Assembly (NCBI GenBank): GCA_002345145.1
Contig: DDVC01000224.1
Location: forward strand, 1 to 11,975
DNA length: 11,975 nucleotides
Source: Bacteroidetes bacterium UBA2322
Lineage (GTDB): Bacteria; Bacteroidota; Bacteroidia; Chitinophagales; UBA2359
Direction of reading: 5' to 3'
The first letter of the stretch is position 1, and every line of letters starts with the position of its first letter. The translations under genes were made by a program, and so were the position numbers. This document shows positions 5,541-11,975 of the stretch, piece by piece. The notes under the pieces are model-generated. The model did no database searches. It had not been told where the DNA came from and saw only the letters and a list, made by a program, of their open reading frames with translations.

Positions 5541-5586
5541 ATCGGGATAAAAAGCATTATTTATGTTTAAGCCTCTTTTTCCCGAT
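5541..5586 (-). terminator. Second stem-loop in tandem after the YeeE/YedE operon
   Basis: ATCGGGA at 5541-5547 pairs with TCCCGAT at 5580-5586, and after a single bulged base the A-run 5549-5552 pairs with the T-run 5576-5579, making an 11-pair stem with a long AT-rich loop. It begins 11 bases after the transporter stop codon. It may be an upstream partner of the stronger terminator or a 3' end stabiliser. Confidence 0.45.
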
Positions 5587-5597
5587 GGTTTTATGGG

Positions 5598-6011
5598 TTA
5601 GTGCGGCAGTTTATCGCGCAGCAAGCCGTAGGTAAACGTACCCAGCAAAGCGCTCAATGCCACAGCTATAAATACTACATAACCATTGCCTATAAGCACA
5701 AAAATAGGACCCGGGCACGCGCCGGTTAGCGCCCAGCCTAAGCCAAAAATGATGCCGCCAAACAAATATCGGGGTATGCTAAAGGCTTTGGGGTTAAATA
5801 CTATTTGAGCGCCTTCGTTGTTTTTGAGCTTAAATTTTTTGATAAGCGCTACTATTATAACACCCAAACCTACCGCCGTGCCTATTACCCCATACATGTG
5901 GAAAGACTGAAACCGAAACATTTCCTGTATCCGAAACCATGATATTACTTCTGATTTGGTCATAATTATACCAAACAAGATACCAAGCAAAAAGAATTTT
6001 AACAATTTCAT
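5598..6011 (-). CDS. YeeE/YedE-family transporter, C-terminal half (DUF6691-type)
   Basis: This 137-residue membrane protein has hydrophobic segments at about 4-18, 41-58, 83-105 and 108-130. It carries the family loop GACPGP with Cys99 and a helix start containing Glu21 (MTKSEVISWFRIQEMF), both typical of the second half of YeeE/YedE proteins. In E. coli and Spirochaeta YeeE one polypeptide holds both halves and imports thiosulfate through a relay of conserved cysteines. Here this half is encoded separately, 13 bases downstream of the other half, so the pair likely makes one heteromeric transporter. The substrate is inferred as thiosulfate or a similar sulfur species; no YeeD/TusA partner is adjacent. 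The length and start fit the split-gene form often found in Bacteroidota and Proteobacteria. Confidence 0.85.
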   Translation of the reverse strand: MKLLKFFLLGILFGIIMTKSEVISWFRIQEMFRFQSFHMYGVIGTAVGLGVIIVALIKKFKLKNNEGAQIVFNPKAFSIPRYLFGGIIFGLGWALTGACPGPIFVLIGNGYVVFIAVALSALLGTFTYGLLRDKLPH

Positions 6012-6024
6012 AATCGGGTGTAGT

Positions 6025-6588
6025 TTAAAGGTTCATTAAAATGGGCAACAGCAGGTGTGTCATAATTAACCCGCCAATAAAAAACCCGATGGTGGCAATG
6101 AGTGAGGGCAACTGCAAGTTTGACAAACCGCTAATGGCATGACCCGATGTGCAGCCGCCTGCCCAGCGCGTACCAAAACCCACTAAAAAACCGCCCAAAA
6201 CTATAAAAATTAGAGAGCGGAGGCTCAAAAACTGGTCGGGGCTAAAAATATCTGCCGGAGCCAAGCCTGTAAAATTACTGATGCCCAATGCCTGTAAATC
6301 GCGCACGGTAGCTGCCGATAATTCTAAGTCATTGGGGTTGCTCAAAAAGTTGCCTGCAATAAAACCTCCTGCCAGCGCTCCAAACACAAATACTACGTTC
6401 CACAACTGTTTGCGCCAGTTTACGTTAAAAAACGGCGCTACCTTGCCGGCGCCACACGCCGAACACATGGTGCTTAATGCACCCGATACGCCAAACTCGC
6501 CGCCAAACCATAGCAGCAAAAACATAACCAATGCTATACCGGCTCCTGCTATGTACCAGGGCCAAGGCTGGCTGATTAACTCAATCAT
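6025..6588 (-). CDS. YeeE/YedE-family transporter, N-terminal half
   Basis: The 187-residue membrane protein starts MIELISQPWPWYIAG, the usual opening of this family, so I place the start at 6588 and not at 6630, where an in-frame extension would run across the predicted promoter. Hydrophobic segments lie at about 11-29, 62-82, 125-145 and 163-185. Cys42 and Cys45 (MCSAC) and Cys146 in GGCTSGH sit in the short re-entrant loops that carry the functional cysteines of thiosulfate-importing YeeE. It is the first gene of a two-gene operon with the other half. Upstream is an exact TAnnTTTG element and a CRP/FNR-like palindrome, suggesting activation by a redox- or sulfur-responsive regulator encoded elsewhere. 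Transport of thiosulfate is family knowledge and not shown by this sequence. Confidence 0.87.
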   Translation of the reverse strand: MIELISQPWPWYIAGAGIALVMFLLLWFGGEFGVSGALSTMCSACGAGKVAPFFNVNWRKQLWNVVFVFGALAGGFIAGNFLSNPNDLELSAATVRDLQALGISNFTGLAPADIFSPDQFLSLRSLIFIVLGGFLVGFGTRWAGGCTSGHAISGLSNLQLPSLIATIGFFIGGLIMTHLLLPILMNL

Positions 6589-6627
6589 ACTGATTAAATT
6601 TTGGGTTGTGATGTAAATATATTGCCA

Positions 6628-6635
6628 CAAAAGTA
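6628..6635 (-). promoter_or_regulatory. Predicted -7 element of the YeeE/YedE operon
   Basis: The minus strand reads TACTTTTG, an exact TAnnTTTG match, with a predicted transcription start near 6624 and a leader of about 36 bases. No good -33 TTTG lies at standard spacing; an activator site occupies that region instead. Confidence 0.55.
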
Positions 6636-6657
6636 CGGCAAGATAGCTGTTTACTCT

Positions 6658-6671
6658 GTAACAATAGTTAC
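6658..6671. promoter_or_regulatory. CRP/FNR-like operator GTAAC-N4-GTTAC
   Basis: A perfect palindrome with 5-base half-sites and a 4-base spacer, the same geometry as FNR (TTGAT-N4-ATCAA) boxes. Its centre (6664.5) is about 40 bases upstream of the predicted start of the transporter operon, matching a class II activator position, and about 46 bases upstream of the predicted start of the divergent T9SS gene. The regulator itself is not in the window. Confidence 0.5.
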
Positions 6672-6699
6672 GTTGCTGACCAAAACCCTAAATTACCCT

Positions 6700-6707
6700 C
6701 ATCTTTG
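6700..6707 (+). promoter_or_regulatory. Candidate -7 element of the T9SS cargo gene
   Basis: CATCTTTG followed by C is one base from TAnnTTTG and identical to the element upstream of accC. A TTG at 6673-6675 lies 24 bases upstream, somewhat longer than the usual 19-21 spacing. The leader would be about 65 bases. Confidence 0.35.
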
Positions 6708-6777
6708 CCGAGTTACAGGCAACGGTTTTTGGCGTTTTTGCGTTCTGATTAAATTACTTGTCCTAAATATGCTGCTT

Positions 6778-8214
6778 ATGAAAAAGTTTTTGTTCACAAT
6801 TACAGTTGCTGCTTGGGCAATGCTGCCATTGTTTGCCCAAGAAACGCCTGCCACATTAGCGGAGGTAAAAGCCAAACTTTACGGCGCTTGGAACTGGCAA
6901 TACACCCTTACAGGCATGATGCTAACCCAATTAACCCCCGCCACTTACGGACCCGGTACGCTTACCTTTGCCCCGGCGCCCGAAGGTGAACCCGAAAATC
7001 ATATTGCCTTTAACCTAAACATGCTTTATGACAACGAAGGCGTAACTGCCATTACCGGTACGCCCGATGGCTGGGAACTTCAAATTAAAAACAATACGTG
7101 GCAATGGCGGATAATGCTGCTTACTGATACCGAACTGCGCTTTTTTGACTCGGAAGCTGCCGTAGATGGCGATGTGGAACACTATTTTACCCGCTCCCCG
7201 ATGCTAACGGATTGTAACCAGCTAAATCCTACCATTACCGGCGATTTGCTGGTAAACTGCCCCTACAGCGCCAGTACCCTCAGCACCCAGCCTTACAGCA
7301 GCTACCAGTGGTTTAAGCGCGGCTATTTTGAAACACAGGCGCAGCCCATACCCGGCGCTACTACACAAACCTACACCGCTACTTTTGACGATGTGTTGTA
7401 TTATTTTAGTGTGCAGGTTACCCAAGATACCTGCATAGCCACCTCGCCCGAAGTACTGATTGACCAAATGGTAACACTGCCTCCCTTTGTATCGAGCGAG
7501 GGTAATTTTACCGTTGATGCCAACGGCAATACCATTGTTTGCCCGGGCGATACGCTGTGGTTTACCGCTTTTAGCATAGCCAATATTCAATGGTACAACA
7601 ATGGCATACCGGTGGGCGAACCCAATCAAAACCCGTTTCCGGTAACACAAAGCGGCTACTATACCGTAATGGGTAACGACCCCATTTGCACCCTTTACCC
7701 GGCTGCTTTGGGCTTGGAAATACCGGTTATTGCGCCCGATAAACCCACCATTGCCCAAACCGAACCTACCATAGTGCAAGTACTTAACCCCGATAATTTT
7801 ACCTCATTTGCCTGGTATAAAGACGGCATACTTCAGCCCGATGTACTTAGCTCGGTTTACCCCGTTACATCGGGCAATTTGTTTACCCTTTGGGTACAAA
7901 CTACCGATGTATATGGCTGCACTGCCCAATCTAACCCTATCAGCATCACCGGCACCGGCGCGCCGCAGCCCGATATACTTGCTATTGGGTTACACCCTAA
8001 TCCGGCAAGCAATGAGGTGTATTTTAGCGGGTTGCCTGCCACCCAAAATGTGGTGGCAAGCTGGTATGCCATAAGTGGTAAGCTGCTGCTGCAAACCCCC
8101 GTTCAGCCACATACGCCGGTAAACATAAGCGCTTTGCCGGCGGGCATGTATATTTGCCGGCTTACCCATAACGGCGTTTTGCTGAGCCGGCATAAGGTGG
8201 CAGTAGTTCGTTAA
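6778..8214 (+). CDS. Secreted T9SS cargo protein with lipocalin-like and Ig-like modules
   Basis: The 478-residue product has a signal peptide (MKKFLFTITVAAWAMLPLFA, cut near residue 20-21), a lipocalin-like N-terminal domain at about 25-140 (LYGAWNW at 34-40, strand-rich, ending HYFTRSP), and three Ig-like modules at about 145-230, 240-320 and 325-393, each with the aromatic core motif YQWFKRG, IQWYNNG or FAWYKDG. It ends in a type A T9SS sorting domain (about 400-478) with GLHPNPASNEV, NISALPAGMY and the final KVAVVR. Such proteins cross the outer membrane through the T9SS and are anchored or released after domain removal. ATG 6778 is chosen because it gives a clean signal peptide; ATG 6769 is a close alternative, and the frame upstream to 6601 is only open sequence. 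The ligand is unknown; no enzyme active site is recognised. It is divergent from the transporter operon. Confidence 0.87.
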   Translation: MKKFLFTITVAAWAMLPLFAQETPATLAEVKAKLYGAWNWQYTLTGMMLTQLTPATYGPGTLTFAPAPEGEPENHIAFNLNMLYDNEGVTAITGTPDGWELQIKNNTWQWRIMLLTDTELRFFDSEAAVDGDVEHYFTRSPMLTDCNQLNPTITGDLLVNCPYSASTLSTQPYSSYQWFKRGYFETQAQPIPGATTQTYTATFDDVLYYFSVQVTQDTCIATSPEVLIDQMVTLPPFVSSEGNFTVDANGNTIVCPGDTLWFTAFSIANIQWYNNGIPVGEPNQNPFPVTQSGYYTVMGNDPICTLYPAALGLEIPVIAPDKPTIAQTEPTIVQVLNPDNFTSFAWYKDGILQPDVLSSVYPVTSGNLFTLWVQTTDVYGCTAQSNPISITGTGAPQPDILAIGLHPNPASNEVYFSGLPATQNVVASWYAISGKLLLQTPVQPHTPVNISALPAGMYICRLTHNGVLLSRHKVAVVR

Positions 8215-8257
8215 ACAATGAGAGATGTGTGCAGCAACACAAACAGAGAGCCGTTTG

Positions 8258-11200
8258 CTAATACATAGGGCTTACCACTTCTATTTTAACCTGACTATTG
8301 CCGTTGCTTTTTTTGTTGATTTGGATTTGGGTGGTAATGCGCTCTTTGAGCAACTCCACGTGCGAAATGATGCCTATCATTTTACCCTGCATTTGTAAAC
8401 TCTCTAAGGTGCCAATAGCAGAATCTAAGGTAGCGGCATCAAGTGTTCCAAAACCCTCATCAATAAACAATGATTCAATTTTGGCGTTTCGTCCGGCAAG
8501 GTCTGACAAACCGAGGGCAAGGGCTAAACTAACCAAAAAACTCTCGCCACCCGACAGGGTTTTTACCGACCTTGTTACATTTGCCTGGTAAAGGTCAACT
8601 ATTTCGAGTTCTAATTCTTTATCGGTGCGTTTTTGAATTTTGTAGCGGTCGTTAAGTTTGCTGAGGTGTTTGTTTGCTTGTATAACCAATTGTTGGAGGG
8701 TAATATCTTGGGCAAACCGCTTAAACTCGTTGCCACTTGCCGAGCCTATAATATCGCGGAGGCGCTGCCATCGGGCAAATTCTTTTTCTAACAGGGCTAT
8801 CTGCTCTTGGAGTTGGGCATTTTGCGCTTGCAGTTGTTGGTCTTGGTGGAGTTGTTGGGTAATTTGTCCTATGGTTTGGTCGGTTTGTTGTATTTGGGTT
8901 TGGGTGGTTTGCTGGGCTTGGGTTAGCTCATGGGCGGTTTTATTGGTAAGTTGTTGTTGGGTGGTAGTTTGGAGTTGATTTTGGTAAGATTGGAGGCTGC
9001 CGTTGAGTTGGTCGTATTGTTGTTTGAGAAATTGTTCGGTATTTTCTAATTCTCTGAGTTCGGTGGGTTGGTTAATGATGCTGTCTTGCAAATGGGCAAT
9101 GGTATTAAACCCGGCGGGTTGTATTTGTTTGAGCAGCTCTTCTTCATGAAAATTTACCATTTCATTTTGAAGTTGTTTATCCTCACTCAACTGTTGTTTG
9201 CGCTCTTTAATGTTGTCGAGGAGTTTACCTTTTGCTGCGTGTTCTTTTTCCTTGTTAAAATAGGCTTGTTGTGCCTGCTCAAATTGGTTTTGGAGGTGTT
9301 GTTTTTCTGTTTGGGGGTTTTGGTGGGTAAAATGTTGGGTATAGGTGTTTCGTTCGGTTTGGAGTAGGGTTATTTCTTGCTCAGCCTGTTGTTGTCGTTC
9401 TAATTTTTGTTGTGCTTGTATTTGGTTTTCGGCGAGTTGTTGGGTAGTTTGGTCAAGGGCTGTTTGGGTGGCGCTGATAGCCACTCGCAGCTCATTAAAC
9501 AGGTTTTGTTGGGTTTGGTAGTTGGCAGCGGCTTGTTTGAGTTCTTGGATAAGTGCGGGGTATTGGTTTTCATGGGGCGGAAGTTGGTGGTCAAAACCGG
9601 CTAATTGTTGGTTGCAGGCAGATTTAGTTTGGTTTATTTGGGTGGTTATTTGTTGTGCGCGGGTTTGCAAATCATGGGCATTATTTTGGGCGTTTTGGGC
9701 GTTTTGTTGCAGCTGTTTCAGTTCGGCTTGTGTTTTTAGGACTTTTTCGTGCCAAAGGGTGTGGTTATCTTTTATTGTTTGCCATTGATTATGGAGGTCA
9801 TTAGCTTGGCTTATCTGCTGCAAGAGGGTTTCTTTTTGCCGGTGAATTTGCTGTATGCGTTGGGTTATATCATCGGGCAGGTTAATGGTGTGGTTGGTTT
9901 GGAGTTCGGCATTTAATCGGGCAAATTCGGGCTGAATATGTTGGGTTAGTTCTTCGTTGAGTTTTTTACCTTCTTCTTCGGTTTGTTTTAGGTTAGATTG
10001 TACGGTGGCGCGGTTTTTTTCTATGGCAACACCGGTTTGGCGGAGTTGGTCAATTTTTTGCTTTTGCAGGGTTATCTGTTTGTTGGTTTGGGAGGGTTGA
10101 AAATCAGGTGCATCGGCGGCAAAGGGGTGGTGCACACTGCCGCAGAGGGGGCAAGGCTCTCCGCTTACTAAATGCGTGCGGTCTTGCTCATACTTAGCAA
10201 GCAGCAACTCGGTTTGGTGTTGTTTTTGGAGGGTTTCTAAGTGTGCCTCTGCCTCGCTGAGGAGTTGCTGTTGTGCGTTTTGTTGTTGCTGTAAGTGTGT
10301 GGCGTTGGTTTGTAGTTCTTTATAGGTAGTTCTGAGTTGGGTTATTTTACCCGTTTTTTGGGCATACTCCTGTGCAAGTTGCTCCTGCCGTAGGAGGAGG
10401 TTGGTGCGTTTTTCATGGGTAACGCGTTCATTTTGGAGGGCGTTTACATCGGGCAGTTGGCGGAGTTGGTTGGTAAGTTGGGTTTGTTGCTTTTCTAATT
10501 CATTGGTTTGTTCTGTTAGTTTTAGGAGTTCGGTTTGGAGTGTGGCGGCTTGTTTTTCGTAATTAGCCTGTTGTTGGCGGGTTTGCTGTTGGTTTTGGGT
10601 GGTTTGGTGGAGTTGTTGGGTTAGGTTATTGAGTTGGTTAATCTGTTCTTCCAATCGGGGAATGTAGGTGTGCAAGGTTTCTAACCGGCTGTTTTGGTTA
10701 AGATAGGTTTGGGCGGCTTGTTGTTTGGTTTGCTGCTCGTGGAGTTTTTGGGTAAGTTGTTCTTTTTGGGTGGTGGTGTTTTGCAGCGCATCGGTTGCCT
10801 TTTGGGTTTGTTGAACGGCATCGGCAAGTTGGGCATTTTTTTCTTTCAGTTGGGCATCTAACTGTAATACTTGCTCTATAAGCGGCAGTTTTTTATTGCG
10901 TTCATTACCCACTTTATCCAACTCGTTTTTTAGCTCGTTTTTATCTGCCATAATTTTTCTGAGCTCATTAGCCAAAACGGAGCATTGGTGCAGCAGTTTT
11001 TGAAATTCCTCCTCCATATTTGTGAGCCTTAGGGCGGCATTTTTGTACTCATTGAGTGGGGTACTAAATGCTATTGCCTGCCGGTGGAGGGCAAGCCGCT
11101 CTTGGTTGGGCTTAAAGGCTTGGGCTTGTTGTTGGTGATTTGCTAATTTTTGTTGGGTTAGCTGTATTTGTTGTTGCAGATTATTTACCTGTTTAATCCA

Positions 11201-11926
11201 TTGCAATTGTTGGGCAAGCTCATCGGTTTGGAGTTGAAGTTGGTTGCGTTCGGTTTGGAGTTGGGCAAGCCGGTGGGTAAGCTCTTGCCGTTGTTCGTTG
11301 GTTAAAACATGTTGGCTGAGGCTACTTTTAGCTTGTTTTACCTGCTGTTCTTTATTGCGGGTTATTTCGAAGCATTTTTTAGAAAGCTCGGCATATATTT
11401 GGGTGCCGGTAATGCGCTCTAAAAGGTTGGCTCGCTCGTTGGCATCGGCTTTCAGGAACTTGGCAAACTCGCCTTGTGAGAGTAAGACGGATTGGGTAAA
11501 TCGGGTAAAATCGAGCCCGATAATGCGTTCAATTTCGGTTTCAACTTCGCGTATTTTGTTGGCAATAATTTGTCCCGATGGCAGTTCTGCCAAGGTCATT
11601 TCGTGGTTTTGAAGATTACCATCAGCTTTTTGACGGGCGCGGGTTTGGCTCCATTTTGCCCTATATTGCCTGCCGTTTGCCTCAAACTCTACCTCTGCCC
11701 AGCACTCGCCGGTGTGGTGCGACATCACCTCGCCTTTTTCGCTGTCGCGTGGTATTTTACCGTACAAGGCAAGGGTTACCGCATCTAACACGGTAGATTT
11801 TCCGGCGCCGGTAGGTCCGGTAATGGCAAATATGCCGGCATCTTTTAGCGGAGCTTGGTTAAAGGGTATGTGCCACTCGCCGCGCAGGGAGTGGAGGTTT
11901 TTGAGGCGTATAGAGAGGATTTTCAT
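8258..11926 (-). CDS. sbcC: SbcC, SMC-like ATPase subunit of the SbcCD nuclease
   Basis: SbcC (Rad50 family) with SbcD (Mre11 family) forms an ATP-driven nuclease that processes DNA ends and cuts hairpins and palindromes. The 1222-residue protein has the N-terminal ATPase lobe with Walker A GPTGAGKS at 37-44, a Q-loop region (SQGEFAKFLKA) near 150-160, a long coiled coil, the zinc hook EPCPLCGS near 590, the returning coiled coil, and the C-terminal lobe with signature LSGGESFLVSLALALGL near 1120 and Walker B SLFIDEGFGTLD near 1150. All catalytic parts are intact. The arms are strikingly rich in Gln and Thr, which gives the plus strand long G/T-rich stretches. sbcD is normally next to it and would be upstream, beyond the right edge. 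The start at 11926 gives the canonical MKILSIRLKNLHSL opening. It is convergent with the T9SS gene. Confidence 0.95.
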   Translation of the reverse strand: MKILSIRLKNLHSLRGEWHIPFNQAPLKDAGIFAITGPTGAGKSTVLDAVTLALYGKIPRDSEKGEVMSHHTGECWAEVEFEANGRQYRAKWSQTRARQKADGNLQNHEMTLAELPSGQIIANKIREVETEIERIIGLDFTRFTQSVLLSQGEFAKFLKADANERANLLERITGTQIYAELSKKCFEITRNKEQQVKQAKSSLSQHVLTNEQRQELTHRLAQLQTERNQLQLQTDELAQQLQWIKQVNNLQQQIQLTQQKLANHQQQAQAFKPNQERLALHRQAIAFSTPLNEYKNAALRLTNMEEEFQKLLHQCSVLANELRKIMADKNELKNELDKVGNERNKKLPLIEQVLQLDAQLKEKNAQLADAVQQTQKATDALQNTTTQKEQLTQKLHEQQTKQQAAQTYLNQNSRLETLHTYIPRLEEQINQLNNLTQQLHQTTQNQQQTRQQQANYEKQAATLQTELLKLTEQTNELEKQQTQLTNQLRQLPDVNALQNERVTHEKRTNLLLRQEQLAQEYAQKTGKITQLRTTYKELQTNATHLQQQQNAQQQLLSEAEAHLETLQKQHQTELLLAKYEQDRTHLVSGEPCPLCGSVHHPFAADAPDFQPSQTNKQITLQKQKIDQLRQTGVAIEKNRATVQSNLKQTEEEGKKLNEELTQHIQPEFARLNAELQTNHTINLPDDITQRIQQIHRQKETLLQQISQANDLHNQWQTIKDNHTLWHEKVLKTQAELKQLQQNAQNAQNNAHDLQTRAQQITTQINQTKSACNQQLAGFDHQLPPHENQYPALIQELKQAAANYQTQQNLFNELRVAISATQTALDQTTQQLAENQIQAQQKLERQQQAEQEITLLQTERNTYTQHFTHQNPQTEKQHLQNQFEQAQQAYFNKEKEHAAKGKLLDNIKERKQQLSEDKQLQNEMVNFHEEELLKQIQPAGFNTIAHLQDSIINQPTELRELENTEQFLKQQYDQLNGSLQSYQNQLQTTTQQQLTNKTAHELTQAQQTTQTQIQQTDQTIGQITQQLHQDQQLQAQNAQLQEQIALLEKEFARWQRLRDIIGSASGNEFKRFAQDITLQQLVIQANKHLSKLNDRYKIQKRTDKELELEIVDLYQANVTRSVKTLSGGESFLVSLALALGLSDLAGRNAKIESLFIDEGFGTLDAATLDSAIGTLESLQMQGKMIGIISHVELLKERITTQIQINKKSNGNSQVKIEVVSPMY

Positions 11927-11929
11927 GCC

Positions 11930-11950
11930 GGTAGTGGGTAGTGGTTAGTG
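11930..11950. repeat. Heptamer repeat upstream of sbcC
   Basis: Three seven-base units, GGTAGTG, GGTAGTG and GTTAGTG, start three bases upstream of the sbcC ATG. The 16-mer GTGGGTAGTGGTTAGT at 11934-11949 is identical to 4611-4626, and in both places the repeat sits directly upstream of a minus-strand start codon. The array may continue outside the window. Confidence 0.7.
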
Positions 11951-11975
11951 GACATTAAGAAAAAAACAACCAATT

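Noticed and set aside
6589..6630. Fourteen-codon N-terminal extension of the YeeE/YedE N-terminal half
   Set aside because: The family starts at MIELISQPWPWY, and the extension crosses the TACTTTTG promoter element.
6601..6777. Upstream extension of the T9SS cargo frame
   Set aside because: It would put about 59 residues ahead of a clear signal peptide and run through the predicted promoter and operator.
7222..7779. A 185-codon open frame on the minus strand
   Set aside because: It is antisense to the Ig-like region of the T9SS protein and has no signal or motif of its own.
8215..8257. Possible bidirectional terminator between the T9SS gene and sbcC
   Set aside because: Only short interrupted pairing (AGC/GCT and AAAC/GTTT) can be drawn, with no T-run on either side.
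8298..8978. Plus-strand open frames rich in Cys and Trp (also 9522-9788 and 11244-11612)
   Set aside because: Their composition is the antisense shadow of Gln/Thr-rich SbcC coding sequence, and SbcC motifs are continuous across them.
9312..9339. Possible G-quadruplex in the G-rich strand of sbcC
   Set aside because: Only three runs of three or more G are present within a usable distance; the pattern follows from Gln and Pro/Thr codons on the other strand.

Overview
The window looks like a chromosomal segment from a Bacteroidota bacterium, probably an environmental member of the Chitinophagales/Saprospiria type, though the class cannot be fixed from sequence alone. Four things point there. 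One secreted protein ends in a type IX secretion (T9SS) C-terminal sorting domain, a system confined largely to this phylum. Several intergenic regions carry the Bacteroidota -7 promoter element TAnnTTTG. Start codons lack Shine-Dalgarno sequences. The gene complement (split YeeE/YedE pair, PaaD, 500-residue AccC, Gln-rich SbcC) is also common in that phylum. No rRNA, tRNA, CRISPR array, transposase or phage gene was seen.

Layout, left to right. Positions 1-307 hold a doubtful short ORF, a terminator-like hairpin, an inverted repeat and a promoter. The promoter drives an AT-rich three-gene operon, 308-1888 (+), encoding an Xre-type regulator, a stand-alone HipA N-terminal subdomain and a HipA-like kinase with an intact active site: a HipBST-type tripartite toxin-antitoxin system, visibly lower in GC than its neighbours and probably acquired. 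Next is accC (2100-3620, +), biotin carboxylase, convergent with a membrane-anchored family 2 glycosyltransferase (3643-4605, -). A 260-base mosaic of degenerate heptamer arrays around a hairpin element (4606-4865) separates this from paaD (4866-5372, -), an MIP18/DUF59-family Fe-S assembly protein standing without other paa genes.

After two tandem stem-loops come two small minus-strand membrane proteins (5598-6011 and 6025-6588), the two halves of a YeeE/YedE sulfur-compound transporter. Their promoter region carries a GTAAC-N4-GTTAC palindrome centred about 40 bases upstream of the predicted transcription start, the position expected for a CRP/FNR-type activator. Divergent from it is a 478-residue T9SS cargo protein (6778-8214, +) with a lipocalin-like N-terminus and Ig-like modules. 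The rest of the window is sbcC (8258-11926, -), the SMC-like ATPase of the SbcCD nuclease, whose upstream flank carries the same heptamer repeat seen at 4610-4671.

Most of the window is housekeeping: fatty acid synthesis, lipid-linked sugar transfer, Fe-S assembly, sulfur uptake and DNA end processing. The accessory items are the HipBST-like operon, the repeat mosaic and the putative FNR-like control of the split transporter. I see no wholly unknown multi-gene system.
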